Origin: Mogibacterium diversum_A
Lineage (GTDB): Bacteria; Bacillota; Clostridia; Peptostreptococcales; Anaerovoracaceae
Assembly: GCF_938028775.1 (NCBI RefSeq)
Contig: NZ_CALIZG010000024.1
Location: 124,001-188,000, forward strand
Reading direction: 5' to 3'
DNA length: 64,000 nucleotides
The notes below the pieces were generated by a model. The model ran no database searches, was not told the DNA's origin, and saw only the letters and a program-made list of their open reading frames with translations. The translations under genes and the position numbers were made by a program. Positions 15,518-23,890 of the stretch are shown one piece after another. Position 1 is the stretch's first letter. Each line of letters starts with the position of its first letter.

Positions 15518-15624
15518 ATTCCTTCCTTTCATTTTAACCCGCGTATATTCTACTCGATTTTACACAATCGGTAAAGGGGATTTGCCACGAATTTCATATA
15601 ATACAAAAGGTATTTCTTATATGA

Positions 15625-15650
15625 AAAGGCTCGGATACATCCGAGCCTTT
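15625..15650 (-). terminator. Hairpin terminator after the CofE-like gene
   Basis: A 12-bp perfect stem AAAGGCTCGGAT / ATCCGAGCCTTT with a 2-base centre, followed on the minus strand by TTTT then TCAT. It lies 14 bases past the stop of the CofE-like gene and is strongly symmetric, so it may work in both directions. Confidence 0.7.
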
Positions 15651-15663
15651 GTAGTTTCTAGTA

Positions 15664-16851
15664 TTAATTTGTATAGTTATCAAAATAGCCCTGAATGTGT
15701 ACTACAGGAGTTCCCTTATCACCAGAACCACTTGTTAGGTCGCAAAGAGAACCGATGAGGTCAGTCAGTCTACGAGGTGTAGTTCCCTCTGTCTCCATCT
15801 TGCCAACAAGGTTGTCATCCTTCTCCTTGATTCTAGCAGAAATAGCCTCCCTTAGTGCCTCTCCGCTTAAGTCTTTAAAATCATTATCCGCTAAGTACTT
15901 GAGCTTAAGTTCATTAGGTGTACCCTCGAGTCCAGGTGTGTATGCTGGTGATACTACAGGGTCTGCGAGCTCCCAAATCTTACCAACCGGATCCTTAAAT
16001 GCTCCGTCACCATATACTAGGACCTCTACACACTTACCTGTTTTATCGAGTATTGACCTCTGGATACCTAGTACAACATCTTCGCAGCTCTCAGGGAAAA
16101 GTTTCACGCTGTCTTCTGTACTCTTGTTGGAGCCAAGAAGTCCGTACTTGCTGTTGAAGCCACTGCCATCAACTGGAGCATTTAGAATCTCATCCATACC
16201 AAGCACTGTTGCACCAGCGTCCTTTAGTATGCGGCGAGTTCTCTTCCTAGTGTGAATGTCACAGTTAATAACTTTGTCGGTGTAGTTCAAAATCTCTGTC
16301 GCATGATTAGCAAGAACAATCTCCACTTCAGCGCCAGCTGCTTCTATAACCTCTCCGTAGTACGCGAGGTAATCTACTCCTGTAAATGGATGCTTATTTT
16401 CTCCGAAAAGTTCACGGTACTCCTCAAGAGACATAACCTTTGAATAAGGATCAATTCCTGCCTCATCAAGCTGATCCTCTGTTAAAAGCTGATTACCCAC
16501 TTCATCTCTTGGGAATGAAAGCATCAAAACTATTTTCTTAGCAGCCATCGATATACCGCGTAGACAAATCGCAAATCTATTTCTCGATAGAATTGGGAAA
16601 ATTACTCCAATCGTATCACTTCCAAGCTTAGCCTTAACGTCCTTTGCAATTGCCCCAACGCTAGCGTAGTTGCCTTGACTTCTAGCAACTACCGATTCTG
16701 TTACAGCAACAATGTCTCTGTCCCTGATTTCATACCCTTCAGCCTCTGCAGCTTCAAGTACAGAGTTAACCACAACACTTGAGATATCATCGCCTTCACG
16801 AATAATAGGACATCTAATTCCTCTTGATATCGTGCCTACTTTTCTTTCCAT
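15664..16851 (-). CDS. CofE-like F420-0:gamma-glutamyl ligase family protein
   Basis: Member of the coenzyme F420-0:L-glutamate ligase superfamily in the longer (~400 residue) form found in many Firmicutes. N-terminal features match CofE: GIRCPIIREGDDISSVVV and DRDIVAVTESVVARSQGN. The middle has VLANHATEILNYTDKVINCDIH, and the C-terminal half GDGAFKDPVGKIWELADPVVSPAYT is typical of this long subfamily. True CofE adds glutamates to F420-0, but no F420 synthesis or F420-using enzyme lies in the window, so another amino-acid ligation is quite possible. The start is set at 16851 behind GGAG; an ATG at 16863 is the alternative. Confidence 0.8.
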   Translation of the reverse strand: MERKVGTISRGIRCPIIREGDDISSVVVNSVLEAAEAEGYEIRDRDIVAVTESVVARSQGNYASVGAIAKDVKAKLGSDTIGVIFPILSRNRFAICLRGISMAAKKIVLMLSFPRDEVGNQLLTEDQLDEAGIDPYSKVMSLEEYRELFGENKHPFTGVDYLAYYGEVIEAAGAEVEIVLANHATEILNYTDKVINCDIHTRKRTRRILKDAGATVLGMDEILNAPVDGSGFNSKYGLLGSNKSTEDSVKLFPESCEDVVLGIQRSILDKTGKCVEVLVYGDGAFKDPVGKIWELADPVVSPAYTPGLEGTPNELKLKYLADNDFKDLSGEALREAISARIKEKDDNLVGKMETEGTTPRRLTDLIGSLCDLTSGSGDKGTPVVHIQGYFDNYTN

Positions 16852-16863
16852 TGTCATCTCCAT

Positions 16864-17097
16864 CTATCTAGGTATTCTAGATTTCATTATTTCTCATATA
16901 TAGCTTATCTGTTAAACACTTAAATTTCAATAATTAATAAAAGATTTGGAAAAATTATCATTAATGTTGGCTTTCTTAATCATTTATAAGCCAAATTTAC
17001 GAACTTTTTTACCAAATAAGCGTGATAAAATACGGGAACTGTAATGAATTCTAATATAATTTATACACACTCATCGCTAGATATTTTCATAAAAATA
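16864..17097. other. Intergenic region upstream of the CofE-like gene
   Basis: No gene seen. It contains an inverted repeat TTGGCTT / AAGCCAA (about 16971-16996) separated by 15 bases, which may be an operator for the CofE-like gene. AT-rich promoter-like sequence otherwise. Confidence 0.4.
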
Positions 17098-17129
17098 CCC
17101 GCCAACAGGTAAGGTCGTTAGCGGGTTTT
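17092..17129 (-). terminator. Terminator of the nfnAB operon
   Basis: Stem CCCGC / GCGGG (extended by AAC/GTT after one mismatch, 17098-17125), followed on the minus strand by a five-T run; T residues also follow on the plus strand. It lies about 95 bases past the nfnB stop, and the intervening stretch shows nothing else. Confidence 0.7.
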
Positions 17130-17220
17130 CTGAACAATCTTATACATCAGCATGTACTCAATTATCCATAAGTATGAGGTAATGTATCTATATGTAGGTT
17201 CTTTCGAACCTGGACATAGC

Positions 17221-18624
17221 TTATTTATTAGCCTTAAGCTTCTCATCTATCGCTGCTGCTGCAGTCTTTCCAGCACCCATAGCTAGGATTACAGTAGCCG
17301 CACCAGTTACAGCGTCTCCTCCTGCATATACGTATTCTTTGCTCGACTCCATAGTAGCCTCATCAACTATGATTCCGCCCCAGCTCTGTGTATCAAGCCC
17401 TGGAGTCGTCGCTCTAAGCAGAGGATTTGGACTTGTTCCTACAGAGATAATAACCGAATCAACATCGATGACATAGTTTGAACCCTCGATAGGAACTGGC
17501 CTACGTCTTCCAGATGCATCTGGCTCTCCTAGCTCCTGCTCAACAACTTCAATACCTGTTACATGTCCATTCTCATCTCCGAGTATCTTAGACGGATTAT
17601 TGAGGAACTTGAAGATAATTCCTTCTTCCTTAGCGTGATGAACCTCCTCAAGTCTAGCTGGGCACTCTGCTTCGCTTCTTCTGTATACGATATACACCTC
17701 GTCAGCGCCTAGTCTCTTCGCAGTCCTTGCAGCATCCATAGCTACATTTCCTGCTCCTACTACAGCTACCTTCTTACCAACCTTAACAGGTGTAGGAACC
17801 TCTGGGAACTTAAAGGACTTCATAAGATTAACTCTTGTGAGGAACTCATTAGCCGAATAAACACCGAGAAGATTCTCTCCAGGGATGTTAAGGAACTTAG
17901 GTAATCCTGCTCCACTTCCAATAAATACAGCCTTATATCCATCAGCCATTAGTTCATCAACGGTAATCGACTTACCTACAATGACATTTGTATCAATTTT
18001 TACACCGAGTTTCTCAACATTTTCAATTTCCTTTGCCACTAATGACTTAGGAAGTCTAAATTCAGGAATACCGTATACTAGCACCCCGCCTGGCTTATGA
18101 AGCGCTTCGAATACAGTTACTTCATAACCTCTTCTAGCAAGCTCTCCTGCACAAGTTATTCCGGAAGGGCCACAGCCGATAACTGCAACCTTAATTCCAT
18201 TCTTTTCACCAACTGGTTCAGATGCATCACCTTTAGCCATATGGTAGTCTGCAACGAATCTTTCCATACGGCCGATTCCAACTGGTTCTCCCTTGATACC
18301 ACGAACGCACCTACCCTCGCACTGATCCTCCTGTGGACATACTCGTCCGCAAATTGCTGGAAGTGCATTCTCTCTTGTGATAACTTCATATGCTGCATCG
18401 AAGTCACCTTCTGCAACCTTCTCTATAAACTCTGGAATTGGAACATTTACAGGACATCCACCTACACAAGGCTTGTGCTTGCAATGTAGACATCTCTGAG
18501 CTTCTTCTATAGCCATCTCTGGAGTATATCCAAGTGCAACTTCATCAAAGTTTCTATTTCTTACGTTAGGATCCTGTTCAGGCATCTTGACCTTCTCAAG
18601 ACTCATATTTCTATTAATAGCCAT
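17221..18624 (-). CDS. nfnB: NADPH-binding subunit of NfnAB-type ferredoxin:NADP+ transhydrogenase (GltD family)
   Basis: 467-residue flavoprotein of the glutamate-synthase small-subunit family. The N-terminal ferredoxin-like domain carries cysteine clusters CLHCKHKPCVGGCPVNVPI and CGRVCPQEDQCEGRC (about residues 44-110). Two dinucleotide folds follow: VAVIGCGPSGITCAGELARRG (FAD) and VAVVGAGNVAMDAARTAKRLG (NADPH), then the FAD-contacting GGDAVTGAATVILAMGAGK. Paired directly after a ferredoxin-NADP reductase-like alpha subunit it fits NfnB, which bifurcates electrons between NADPH, NADH and ferredoxin. A stand-alone glutamate synthase beta subunit is unlikely, as no alpha subunit is adjacent. 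Confidence 0.88.
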   Translation of the reverse strand: MAINRNMSLEKVKMPEQDPNVRNRNFDEVALGYTPEMAIEEAQRCLHCKHKPCVGGCPVNVPIPEFIEKVAEGDFDAAYEVITRENALPAICGRVCPQEDQCEGRCVRGIKGEPVGIGRMERFVADYHMAKGDASEPVGEKNGIKVAVIGCGPSGITCAGELARRGYEVTVFEALHKPGGVLVYGIPEFRLPKSLVAKEIENVEKLGVKIDTNVIVGKSITVDELMADGYKAVFIGSGAGLPKFLNIPGENLLGVYSANEFLTRVNLMKSFKFPEVPTPVKVGKKVAVVGAGNVAMDAARTAKRLGADEVYIVYRRSEAECPARLEEVHHAKEEGIIFKFLNNPSKILGDENGHVTGIEVVEQELGEPDASGRRRPVPIEGSNYVIDVDSVIISVGTSPNPLLRATTPGLDTQSWGGIIVDEATMESSKEYVYAGGDAVTGAATVILAMGAGKTAAAAIDEKLKANK

Positions 18625-18625
18625 C

Positions 18626-19462
18626 TTAACCCCTTCCTATCTTACATGCGTGGTCGTTCATCTCCTTCTCCTTATCCTTGAAGAAGTTCTGACGCTCCAT
18701 GCATTCCTTGAAATCTACTTTAAATCCATCAAAGTCTGGTCCGTCAACACATGCGAACTTCATCTCACCGTCAACTGTTACACGACAGCATCCGCACATA
18801 CCTGTACCATCAATCATAAGAGGGTTAAGCGAAACCATTGTATGAAGACCTGCTGGCTTGGTCACATTAACTACACCATTCATCATGCCTAGCGACCCTA
18901 TAGCAATGCATTCTTCGTATTCTTCGCCTTTATCTAGAAGCTCCTGAAGCACAACTGTAACAAAGCCTTTTTCTCCGTATGAACCATCATCTGTACAGAC
19001 ATAAATGTTGTCACAGAATTCTCTAAACTGCTCCTCAAGAATTACAAATTCCTTAGATCTTCCGCCCAGAATAACATCCACCTTAACGCCCATCTCCGCT
19101 AATTTCTTAAGCTGAGGATAAATTGGTGCAGCACCGAGCCCTCCAGCAACGCCGATGATCTTTTTGTCGGTATATTTAAGAGGTGATGGGACACCTAGCG
19201 GTCCAACAAAGTCCTCAATATAATCCCCTTCTTCTTTGGTTGCTAACAGATTTGAGGAATATCCAACCTTCTGATATATGATTGTAACAGTTTCCTTATC
19301 TCTGTCGAAATCGGCAATCGTGAGAGGAATCCTCTCTCCATCCTCATCAACTCTGAGAATGATGAACTGACCTGCCTCACACTTTCTAGCGACAAATGGG
19401 GCATGAATCTCCATAAGTCCAAGTGCCGGGTTCAAGATTTTTTTACTAACTATCTTGTACAT
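18626..19462 (-). CDS. nfnA: NAD(H)-binding subunit of NfnAB-type transhydrogenase
   Basis: 278-residue ferredoxin-NADP reductase-like protein: FAD-binding region with ERIPLTIADF, nucleotide-binding GVAGGLGAAPIYPQLKKL, and a C-terminal [2Fe-2S]-type cysteine set (GTGMCGCCRVTVDGEMKFAC). The C-terminal sequence PDFDGFKVDFKE is typical of NfnA/sulfide dehydrogenase beta-like subunits. The nfnB start follows after one base. A good sigma-A promoter is visible upstream (TTGACA at 19611-19616, TATAAA at 19588-19593 on the minus strand, 17-base spacer), directly below a 13-bp inverted repeat that also occurs in part near allantoin genes. Confidence 0.88.
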   Translation of the reverse strand: MYKIVSKKILNPALGLMEIHAPFVARKCEAGQFIILRVDEDGERIPLTIADFDRDKETVTIIYQKVGYSSNLLATKEEGDYIEDFVGPLGVPSPLKYTDKKIIGVAGGLGAAPIYPQLKKLAEMGVKVDVILGGRSKEFVILEEQFREFCDNIYVCTDDGSYGEKGFVTVVLQELLDKGEEYEECIAIGSLGMMNGVVNVTKPAGLHTMVSLNPLMIDGTGMCGCCRVTVDGEMKFACVDGPDFDGFKVDFKECMERQNFFKDKEKEMNDHACKIGRG

Positions 19463-19587
19463 TTTTCCTCCATATTAAAAAAGTTAATACGACTATAGTT
19501 ATATAAAATAGTTTATATGTGTCTTAAGTCATTCGCACGAAAAAAATAAATAATATTAAAAGCCCTACTAATAAAGCCTTACATATA

Positions 19588-19616
19588 TTTATACTACTCA
19601 CATCTAATAGTGTCAA
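19588..19616 (-). promoter_or_regulatory. Sigma-A-type promoter of nfnAB
   Basis: On the minus strand TTGACA, a 17-base spacer and TATAAA, about 125 bases before the nfnA start. It is the clearest promoter match in this part of the window. Confidence 0.7.
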
Positions 19617-19624
19617 CATAAATA

Positions 19625-19678
19625 AAAATTGGTTGAATATATTTTATCATAGCTTCACGCTAGTTTTCAACCAATTTT
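19625..19678. promoter_or_regulatory. 13-bp perfect inverted repeat between the regulator gene and nfnA
   Basis: AAAATTGGTTGAA (19625-19637) and its exact reverse complement (19666-19678), 28 bases apart. It could be the terminator of the upstream regulator gene (T-rich after the second arm on the minus strand) or a binding site just upstream of the nfnAB promoter. The half-site recurs near allE, allB and the nitroreductase gene. Confidence 0.55.
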
Positions 19679-19713
19679 CACTAATTTTAATTCAATTCTT
19701 TATACAAGTTAAT

Positions 19714-20751
19714 TTATAGATTGTAACGCAGGATCGATTCGTTGAGGTGATTTTTCATCGCCTTCGCGGCTTCATCAGGGTCATGTGACATGATCGCCTC
19801 ATAAAGGTTTTTATGCTCCACGAGAACTGCAGATATCTGCTTCGGCTCAACCATACCTGTACCACTTACTCTCTGCAAGAAGTTTCTGATTGTTCTGAGC
19901 ATAGATATAATTATTGGATTGTCCGAACATTCTGCAATGCAAGTATGGAAATCGATGTCTTCATCCAGCGTTTCCTTGAGAGCAACTTGTACATTATCCG
20001 TGGTATCATAACTAGCAAATGTATGCTCCATCTTATTATAGATATCGGTTAATCTGTTTAGCTTGACCTGATTTTCGCATTGTGCGGCAAGTTCAGCTGA
20101 TTTAATTTCAAGAATAGTTCTTACCGTTAAGATACTATCAACTTGATCCCCATCAAGAAATAGGGACCAAGATAATGGGATAGAGAAGAAGTTAGTTTCA
20201 CGACTAGAAATATAAGTTCCTTGCCCTAGTCTGATATCAATCATTCCAAGCACGTCAAGCACCTTTAGGGATTCTCTAACTGCTGATCTCCCTACACCTA
20301 ACTTCCTAGCTAGCTCTCTATCAGATTCAATCTGATCTCCACGCTTAAGCCTACCTTCGAGCATTTCATCAGCAAAATACATAGTAAGCCTATTCACTAG
20401 CTTGCTAATACTGCCCTTCTTTTCTATACCTCGCACCAATTCTTCGTTATCCTTATGCTCAGCAAGATATTTTTCTATCTCCTTGATAAATTCATCCGTG
20501 CTCAGCGAGAATAACATCGTATCGATTTGGAGCTTTGTACATACTGAGCTAACAACCTCATTGACACGCTCTCCTCCCCTTGATTCTAGGTTGGAGAGTG
20601 TGGCAATGCTCATCGATGGTTTATTGTCGCTATTTGATAAAAAGTAATCTATAAATTCCTTTTGTGTCATCTTTAGCGCACGTCTCAGTTGTCTAATGTT
20701 TTTCCTTTTGAAGGCAGAATTATATCTACCATCCACCATAGCTTTCACCAT
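19714..20751 (-). CDS. Regulator with fused XRE and GntR/FCD domains, allantoin locus
   Basis: 345 residues in three parts. An XRE-type helix-turn-helix occupies about 16-75 (NIRQLRRALKMTQKEFIDYF, then SMSIATLSNLESRGGERV). A GntR winged helix occupies about 115-180 (DEMLEGRLKRGDQIESDRELARKLGVG, RSAVRESLKVLDVLGMIDI, RLGQGTYIS). An FCD ligand domain occupies about 200-335 (RTILEIKSAELAA, DIDFHTCIAECSDN, VEHKNLYEAIMSHDPDEAAKAM). FadR-type GntR proteins normally lack the first domain. The gene follows allC by 12 bases, so it probably senses an allantoin-pathway intermediate and controls this locus (inference). Confidence 0.88.
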   Translation of the reverse strand: MVKAMVDGRYNSAFKRKNIRQLRRALKMTQKEFIDYFLSNSDNKPSMSIATLSNLESRGGERVNEVVSSVCTKLQIDTMLFSLSTDEFIKEIEKYLAEHKDNEELVRGIEKKGSISKLVNRLTMYFADEMLEGRLKRGDQIESDRELARKLGVGRSAVRESLKVLDVLGMIDIRLGQGTYISSRETNFFSIPLSWSLFLDGDQVDSILTVRTILEIKSAELAAQCENQVKLNRLTDIYNKMEHTFASYDTTDNVQVALKETLDEDIDFHTCIAECSDNPIIISMLRTIRNFLQRVSGTGMVEPKQISAVLVEHKNLYEAIMSHDPDEAAKAMKNHLNESILRYNL

Positions 20752-20763
20752 CCATTATTAATA

Positions 20764-22005
20764 TTACTTGTTCAATAAATCTGCAATTAGGTCCGTCATC
20801 AGTACCGAAGCTTTAGCAAGGTCGCTATATCTGCTGAATTCAACTGGTGTGTGACTTCTTCCATCCCTACTAGGCACAAACACCATTACAGTAGGTAGCT
20901 GCTGACCAATTTCAAGGGAATCATGACCTGCTCCACTTGGCATTCTCATATACGAGAAACCATGTGTTTTACACGAGGTCTCAAGCTTATCAAGCATGCT
21001 CTTGCTCAATTCAACTGGTGTGATAACAAGCTTTGTATCAATCTTAAATGATCCGCCCATTATCTTGCACTCACGTGTTAATGCTGCTTTAATCCTATTT
21101 GCAATATCATTTATATTGTCATTGTTCATCGAACGAATGTCAACAGTAAATTCAACCTCTTCAGCTACGATATTCATTCCACCATTGGGAACCTTAATCA
21201 GTCCAACAGTTGCAACAGTTCCGTCCGCTTTTTCTCTAGCCCAATCAGCAATCTTGGATATTACCTTTGCTGCTGCATCTGCTGCATCAAGCCTCATATC
21301 CATCGGTGTTGTGCCAGCATGGTCAGCTCTTCCATACACTTTAACCATGTATCTCTGAATACCAACAATTCCAGTAACTAATCCGATTTCAATATTTTTT
21401 TGATCCAGTACTGGTCCCTGCTCAATATGTGCCTCTACGAAGTTTCCAATTGATCCTTCTGGCCATGCAGCATCCTCAACCTTATCAGGATCAAGTCCAT
21501 ATTCTCTCATTGCCTCAGCTATAGTGACACCGTTTATATCGGAGAACTGTCTAGTGTATTCTGCATTTCTATGTCCTAGAATAGCTCCTGAACCAAAGTA
21601 GCCGGTACCAAACCTCATTCCTTCTTCATCCATGAAACCGATTACAACAAGATCTCTCTTGTGTTCAAGTCCCATCTCAACAATCTGTCTTGCAACCTCC
21701 AAAGAGCACACAACTCCACCGATACCATCATAGTTTCCACCATGAAGCACTGAATCAATATGTGATCCTGTCATTACACAAGGAAGCGCTTGGTCTGTTC
21801 CTCTAAGAATTCCGTATATATTACCAGCAGCATCTTCCTTTACCTCTAGACCTATTTCTTCCATTTCTTTTCTGAGATAATCAACTGCTTCTCGAGTCTC
21901 TTTTGTAAACGGAAGTCTAGTGCATCCTGCGTCAGGTGTGGAAGTATATCTTTTTAGATGCTCTAGATTCTGAGCAATTCTTCCTGTGACCATTTCAATT
22001 TCCAT
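20764..22005 (-). CDS. allC: Allantoate amidohydrolase-like M20 peptidase-family enzyme
   Basis: 413-residue member of the M20 amidase/hydantoinase/carbamoylase family. Metal-binding features: GSHIDSVLHGGNYDG (first His/Asp), GFMDEEGMRFGTGYFGS (Glu pair), EAHIEQGPVLD (His) and GAGHDSLEIGQ near the C-terminus. Context in an all gene cluster points to allantoate amidohydrolase (allantoate to ureidoglycine plus ammonia and CO2). N-carbamoyl-amino-acid amidohydrolase is the main alternative, and sequence alone does not exclude it. The start has AGGAGG upstream; the regulator gene follows closely. Confidence 0.83.
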   Translation of the reverse strand: MEIEMVTGRIAQNLEHLKRYTSTPDAGCTRLPFTKETREAVDYLRKEMEEIGLEVKEDAAGNIYGILRGTDQALPCVMTGSHIDSVLHGGNYDGIGGVVCSLEVARQIVEMGLEHKRDLVVIGFMDEEGMRFGTGYFGSGAILGHRNAEYTRQFSDINGVTIAEAMREYGLDPDKVEDAAWPEGSIGNFVEAHIEQGPVLDQKNIEIGLVTGIVGIQRYMVKVYGRADHAGTTPMDMRLDAADAAAKVISKIADWAREKADGTVATVGLIKVPNGGMNIVAEEVEFTVDIRSMNNDNINDIANRIKAALTRECKIMGGSFKIDTKLVITPVELSKSMLDKLETSCKTHGFSYMRMPSGAGHDSLEIGQQLPTVMVFVPSRDGRSHTPVEFSRYSDLAKASVLMTDLIADLLNK

Positions 22006-22007
22006 CT

Positions 22008-22220
22008 TTAATCCTCCTTTTTACTCCGCTTATCGAGTATAAAAACTTTTATAGGCGAGATTAAGACTGCAACGATTACTACAATCAGCCCGAAATTCTC
22101 GACCGTCTCAGAATTCATCTTAATTCCAAATAGTATTATTATAAAGCTTAACATTGCAAGTATAAAACCTATAGTCAATGCACCCGCCTTTGTCTTCCAG
22201 AAATTTGTTTTATCCATATC
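22008..22220 (-). CDS. Small two-helix membrane protein between allC and the permease gene
   Basis: 70 residues, unrecognised: MDKTNFWKTKAGALTIGFIL... with hydrophobic segments at about 13-32 and 43-62 and a basic C-terminus (LDKRSKKED). The start at 22220 lies six bases after AGGAGG; a longer frame from 22238 has that site inside it. It is squeezed between the permease gene (8 bases upstream) and allC (2 bases downstream), so it is clearly part of the operon. An accessory subunit of the permease is possible but unproven. Confidence 0.75.
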   Translation of the reverse strand, partial: DMDKTNFWKTKAGALTIGFILAMLSFIIILFGIKMNSETVENFGLIVVIVAVLISPIKVFILDKRSKKED

Positions 22221-22227
22221 ACACCTC

Positions 22228-23838
22228 CTATATTCCAAATACTGCGAACAAGAAAGCGCCGATTAATATCGTTGCTGGAATTGTTATAGCGAGTAGAATC
22301 TTTAGCACTTCACCCTCTTTGCCGAGAATGTTAGCTGTAGTCGTGCCTAAAATAATTTTACTTGGACTAACTGCAGCACCAATAGCACCACCCGCAGTCT
22401 GAGCACCGAGTACGCCGGAAGTAGAAACATGCAGTAGATTAGCAGTAGTAACTTGGAATCCGCCAAATAATATATTTGAGCTCATGTTGCTAGCCGTCAT
22501 AAATGTTCCGAGAAGACCAACAAACGGAGCAAGTAGTAGGTACTTGCTTCCGAGTACATTTGCAATTCCCTGCGATAGAACTATTGTCTGACCAGTGCCA
22601 CCCATAATCTTCGACATTATTACAAGTCCGATTACAGCCATACCTGAAGGCATTGTCATTGAGATAGAGTTTGCAAAGGCAGTCTTTATGCCCCCCTCCT
22701 TTATCCAACCCTTCTTCTTATAGTAAATGAGCGCTATTATGGCTGCGAGGAAAAGAAACATGCTAGCCTGTGTAAATATCGCAATTGGCGAATAATTGTC
22801 ACTGCTCATGTTTACAATTCCGTACCCCGTACGTGTTTCGGGAACTGTGATACCTATTTTAAAATGTCCAAGAGCTTCATTAACAGGCTTTATAGCTAGA
22901 ACTGCAATCGTCATAGCTGATAAAAGCAAATATGGAAGAAATGCCTGAAATAGTGTCATGTCAGGAATTTCACCTTCAGCTTTGTCGCTTCTTTCTGTTC
23001 TGTCCATGATTGAAGACTCTTCGATTTTCCAATCAGTATTATAGAGCTTCATCCTACCGAGAAGCATAACTATAACAAGAGCTAAAACCGCAGGAATAAA
23101 GTTACTCAGCGTCGTATTAATCTGACTCAAAACTAGCTGTCCGCCTCCTCCAACAAGTGTCAGAATAAGAACAGCGGGAAATGCCTTGCGAACAGCTCTT
23201 CCTTTACCATAGAACCAGCAAATAATAACACCTGTAACAAGATTCCACGCTAATAGAAATACCGCTGCCCAAAAAGCTGCCTTAAAATACTCATCACTTC
23301 CAGCTTTAATTCCAGCAGAATCAGCAAGTGCATCCCACGCTGCTCCCAATGTACCAAAGGTATTTCCCCATGCTTGACCTAGAAGCGAGATTGCAACAGC
23401 ATATATCGGTCTTACACCTATTCCTATTAATAGCGGTGCTCCAACTGCAACCGGAACCCCAAATCCAGTAATTCCTTGTAAGAAACTTACAAACACCCAA
23501 CCGAGAGCTAATATCAGCAGTAGCTCATTTGGGATGAGTTTGCTAAGCTCATTTTTTATTACTAGAAAAGCGTTCGCTTCTTGACCTGCTTGATATAGTA
23601 ATATCGCGGTCCAGATGATTAAGAGTATTACCAAAGAACTCCATACACCTTTTGCACTCTCAACGGCAATAAGATTGGCTGGCGCTTTGTAAAACGTCAT
23701 TGCAGATACAATTGTTACAATCAATCCAACTGGAGCAGCTTCAGTAGCACCCCAGCGGAATTTGATCATTAATACGATTAATACGATGATTGGCAAGATA
23801 GCCATGCCCCACATCGCAAAATTAACAGGTATGTTCAT
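22228..23838 (-). CDS. L-lactate permease-family transporter (possible oxamate or ureido-acid carrier)
   Basis: 536-residue polytopic membrane protein of the LctP/L-lactate permease family: FLQGITGFGVPVAVGAPLLIG, LGQAWGNTFGTLGAAWDAL and the C-terminal TASNMSSNILFGGFQ and LGAQTAGGAIGAAVSPSKI are hallmarks. Family members move lactate or glycolate with protons. Its position between carbamate kinase and allC suggests a small 2-hydroxy/2-oxo-acid-like substrate of the pathway. Oxamate is a structural analogue of pyruvate/lactate and the expected end product here, so export of oxamate is an attractive inference. Uptake of a ureido acid is the alternative. Confidence 0.85.
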   Translation of the reverse strand: MNIPVNFAMWGMAILPIIVLIVLMIKFRWGATEAAPVGLIVTIVSAMTFYKAPANLIAVESAKGVWSSLVILLIIWTAILLYQAGQEANAFLVIKNELSKLIPNELLLILALGWVFVSFLQGITGFGVPVAVGAPLLIGIGVRPIYAVAISLLGQAWGNTFGTLGAAWDALADSAGIKAGSDEYFKAAFWAAVFLLAWNLVTGVIICWFYGKGRAVRKAFPAVLILTLVGGGGQLVLSQINTTLSNFIPAVLALVIVMLLGRMKLYNTDWKIEESSIMDRTERSDKAEGEIPDMTLFQAFLPYLLLSAMTIAVLAIKPVNEALGHFKIGITVPETRTGYGIVNMSSDNYSPIAIFTQASMFLFLAAIIALIYYKKKGWIKEGGIKTAFANSISMTMPSGMAVIGLVIMSKIMGGTGQTIVLSQGIANVLGSKYLLLAPFVGLLGTFMTASNMSSNILFGGFQVTTANLLHVSTSGVLGAQTAGGAIGAAVSPSKIILGTTTANILGKEGEVLKILLAITIPATILIGAFLFAVFGI

Positions 23839-23890
23839 TTTCTTAATAACTCCTATGAATTATACGGACAATTATTTTATGCGGGATGAA

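Noticed and set aside
17221..18624. Glutamate synthase small subunit
   Set aside because: No large subunit is adjacent and the directly paired upstream gene is an NfnA-type subunit.
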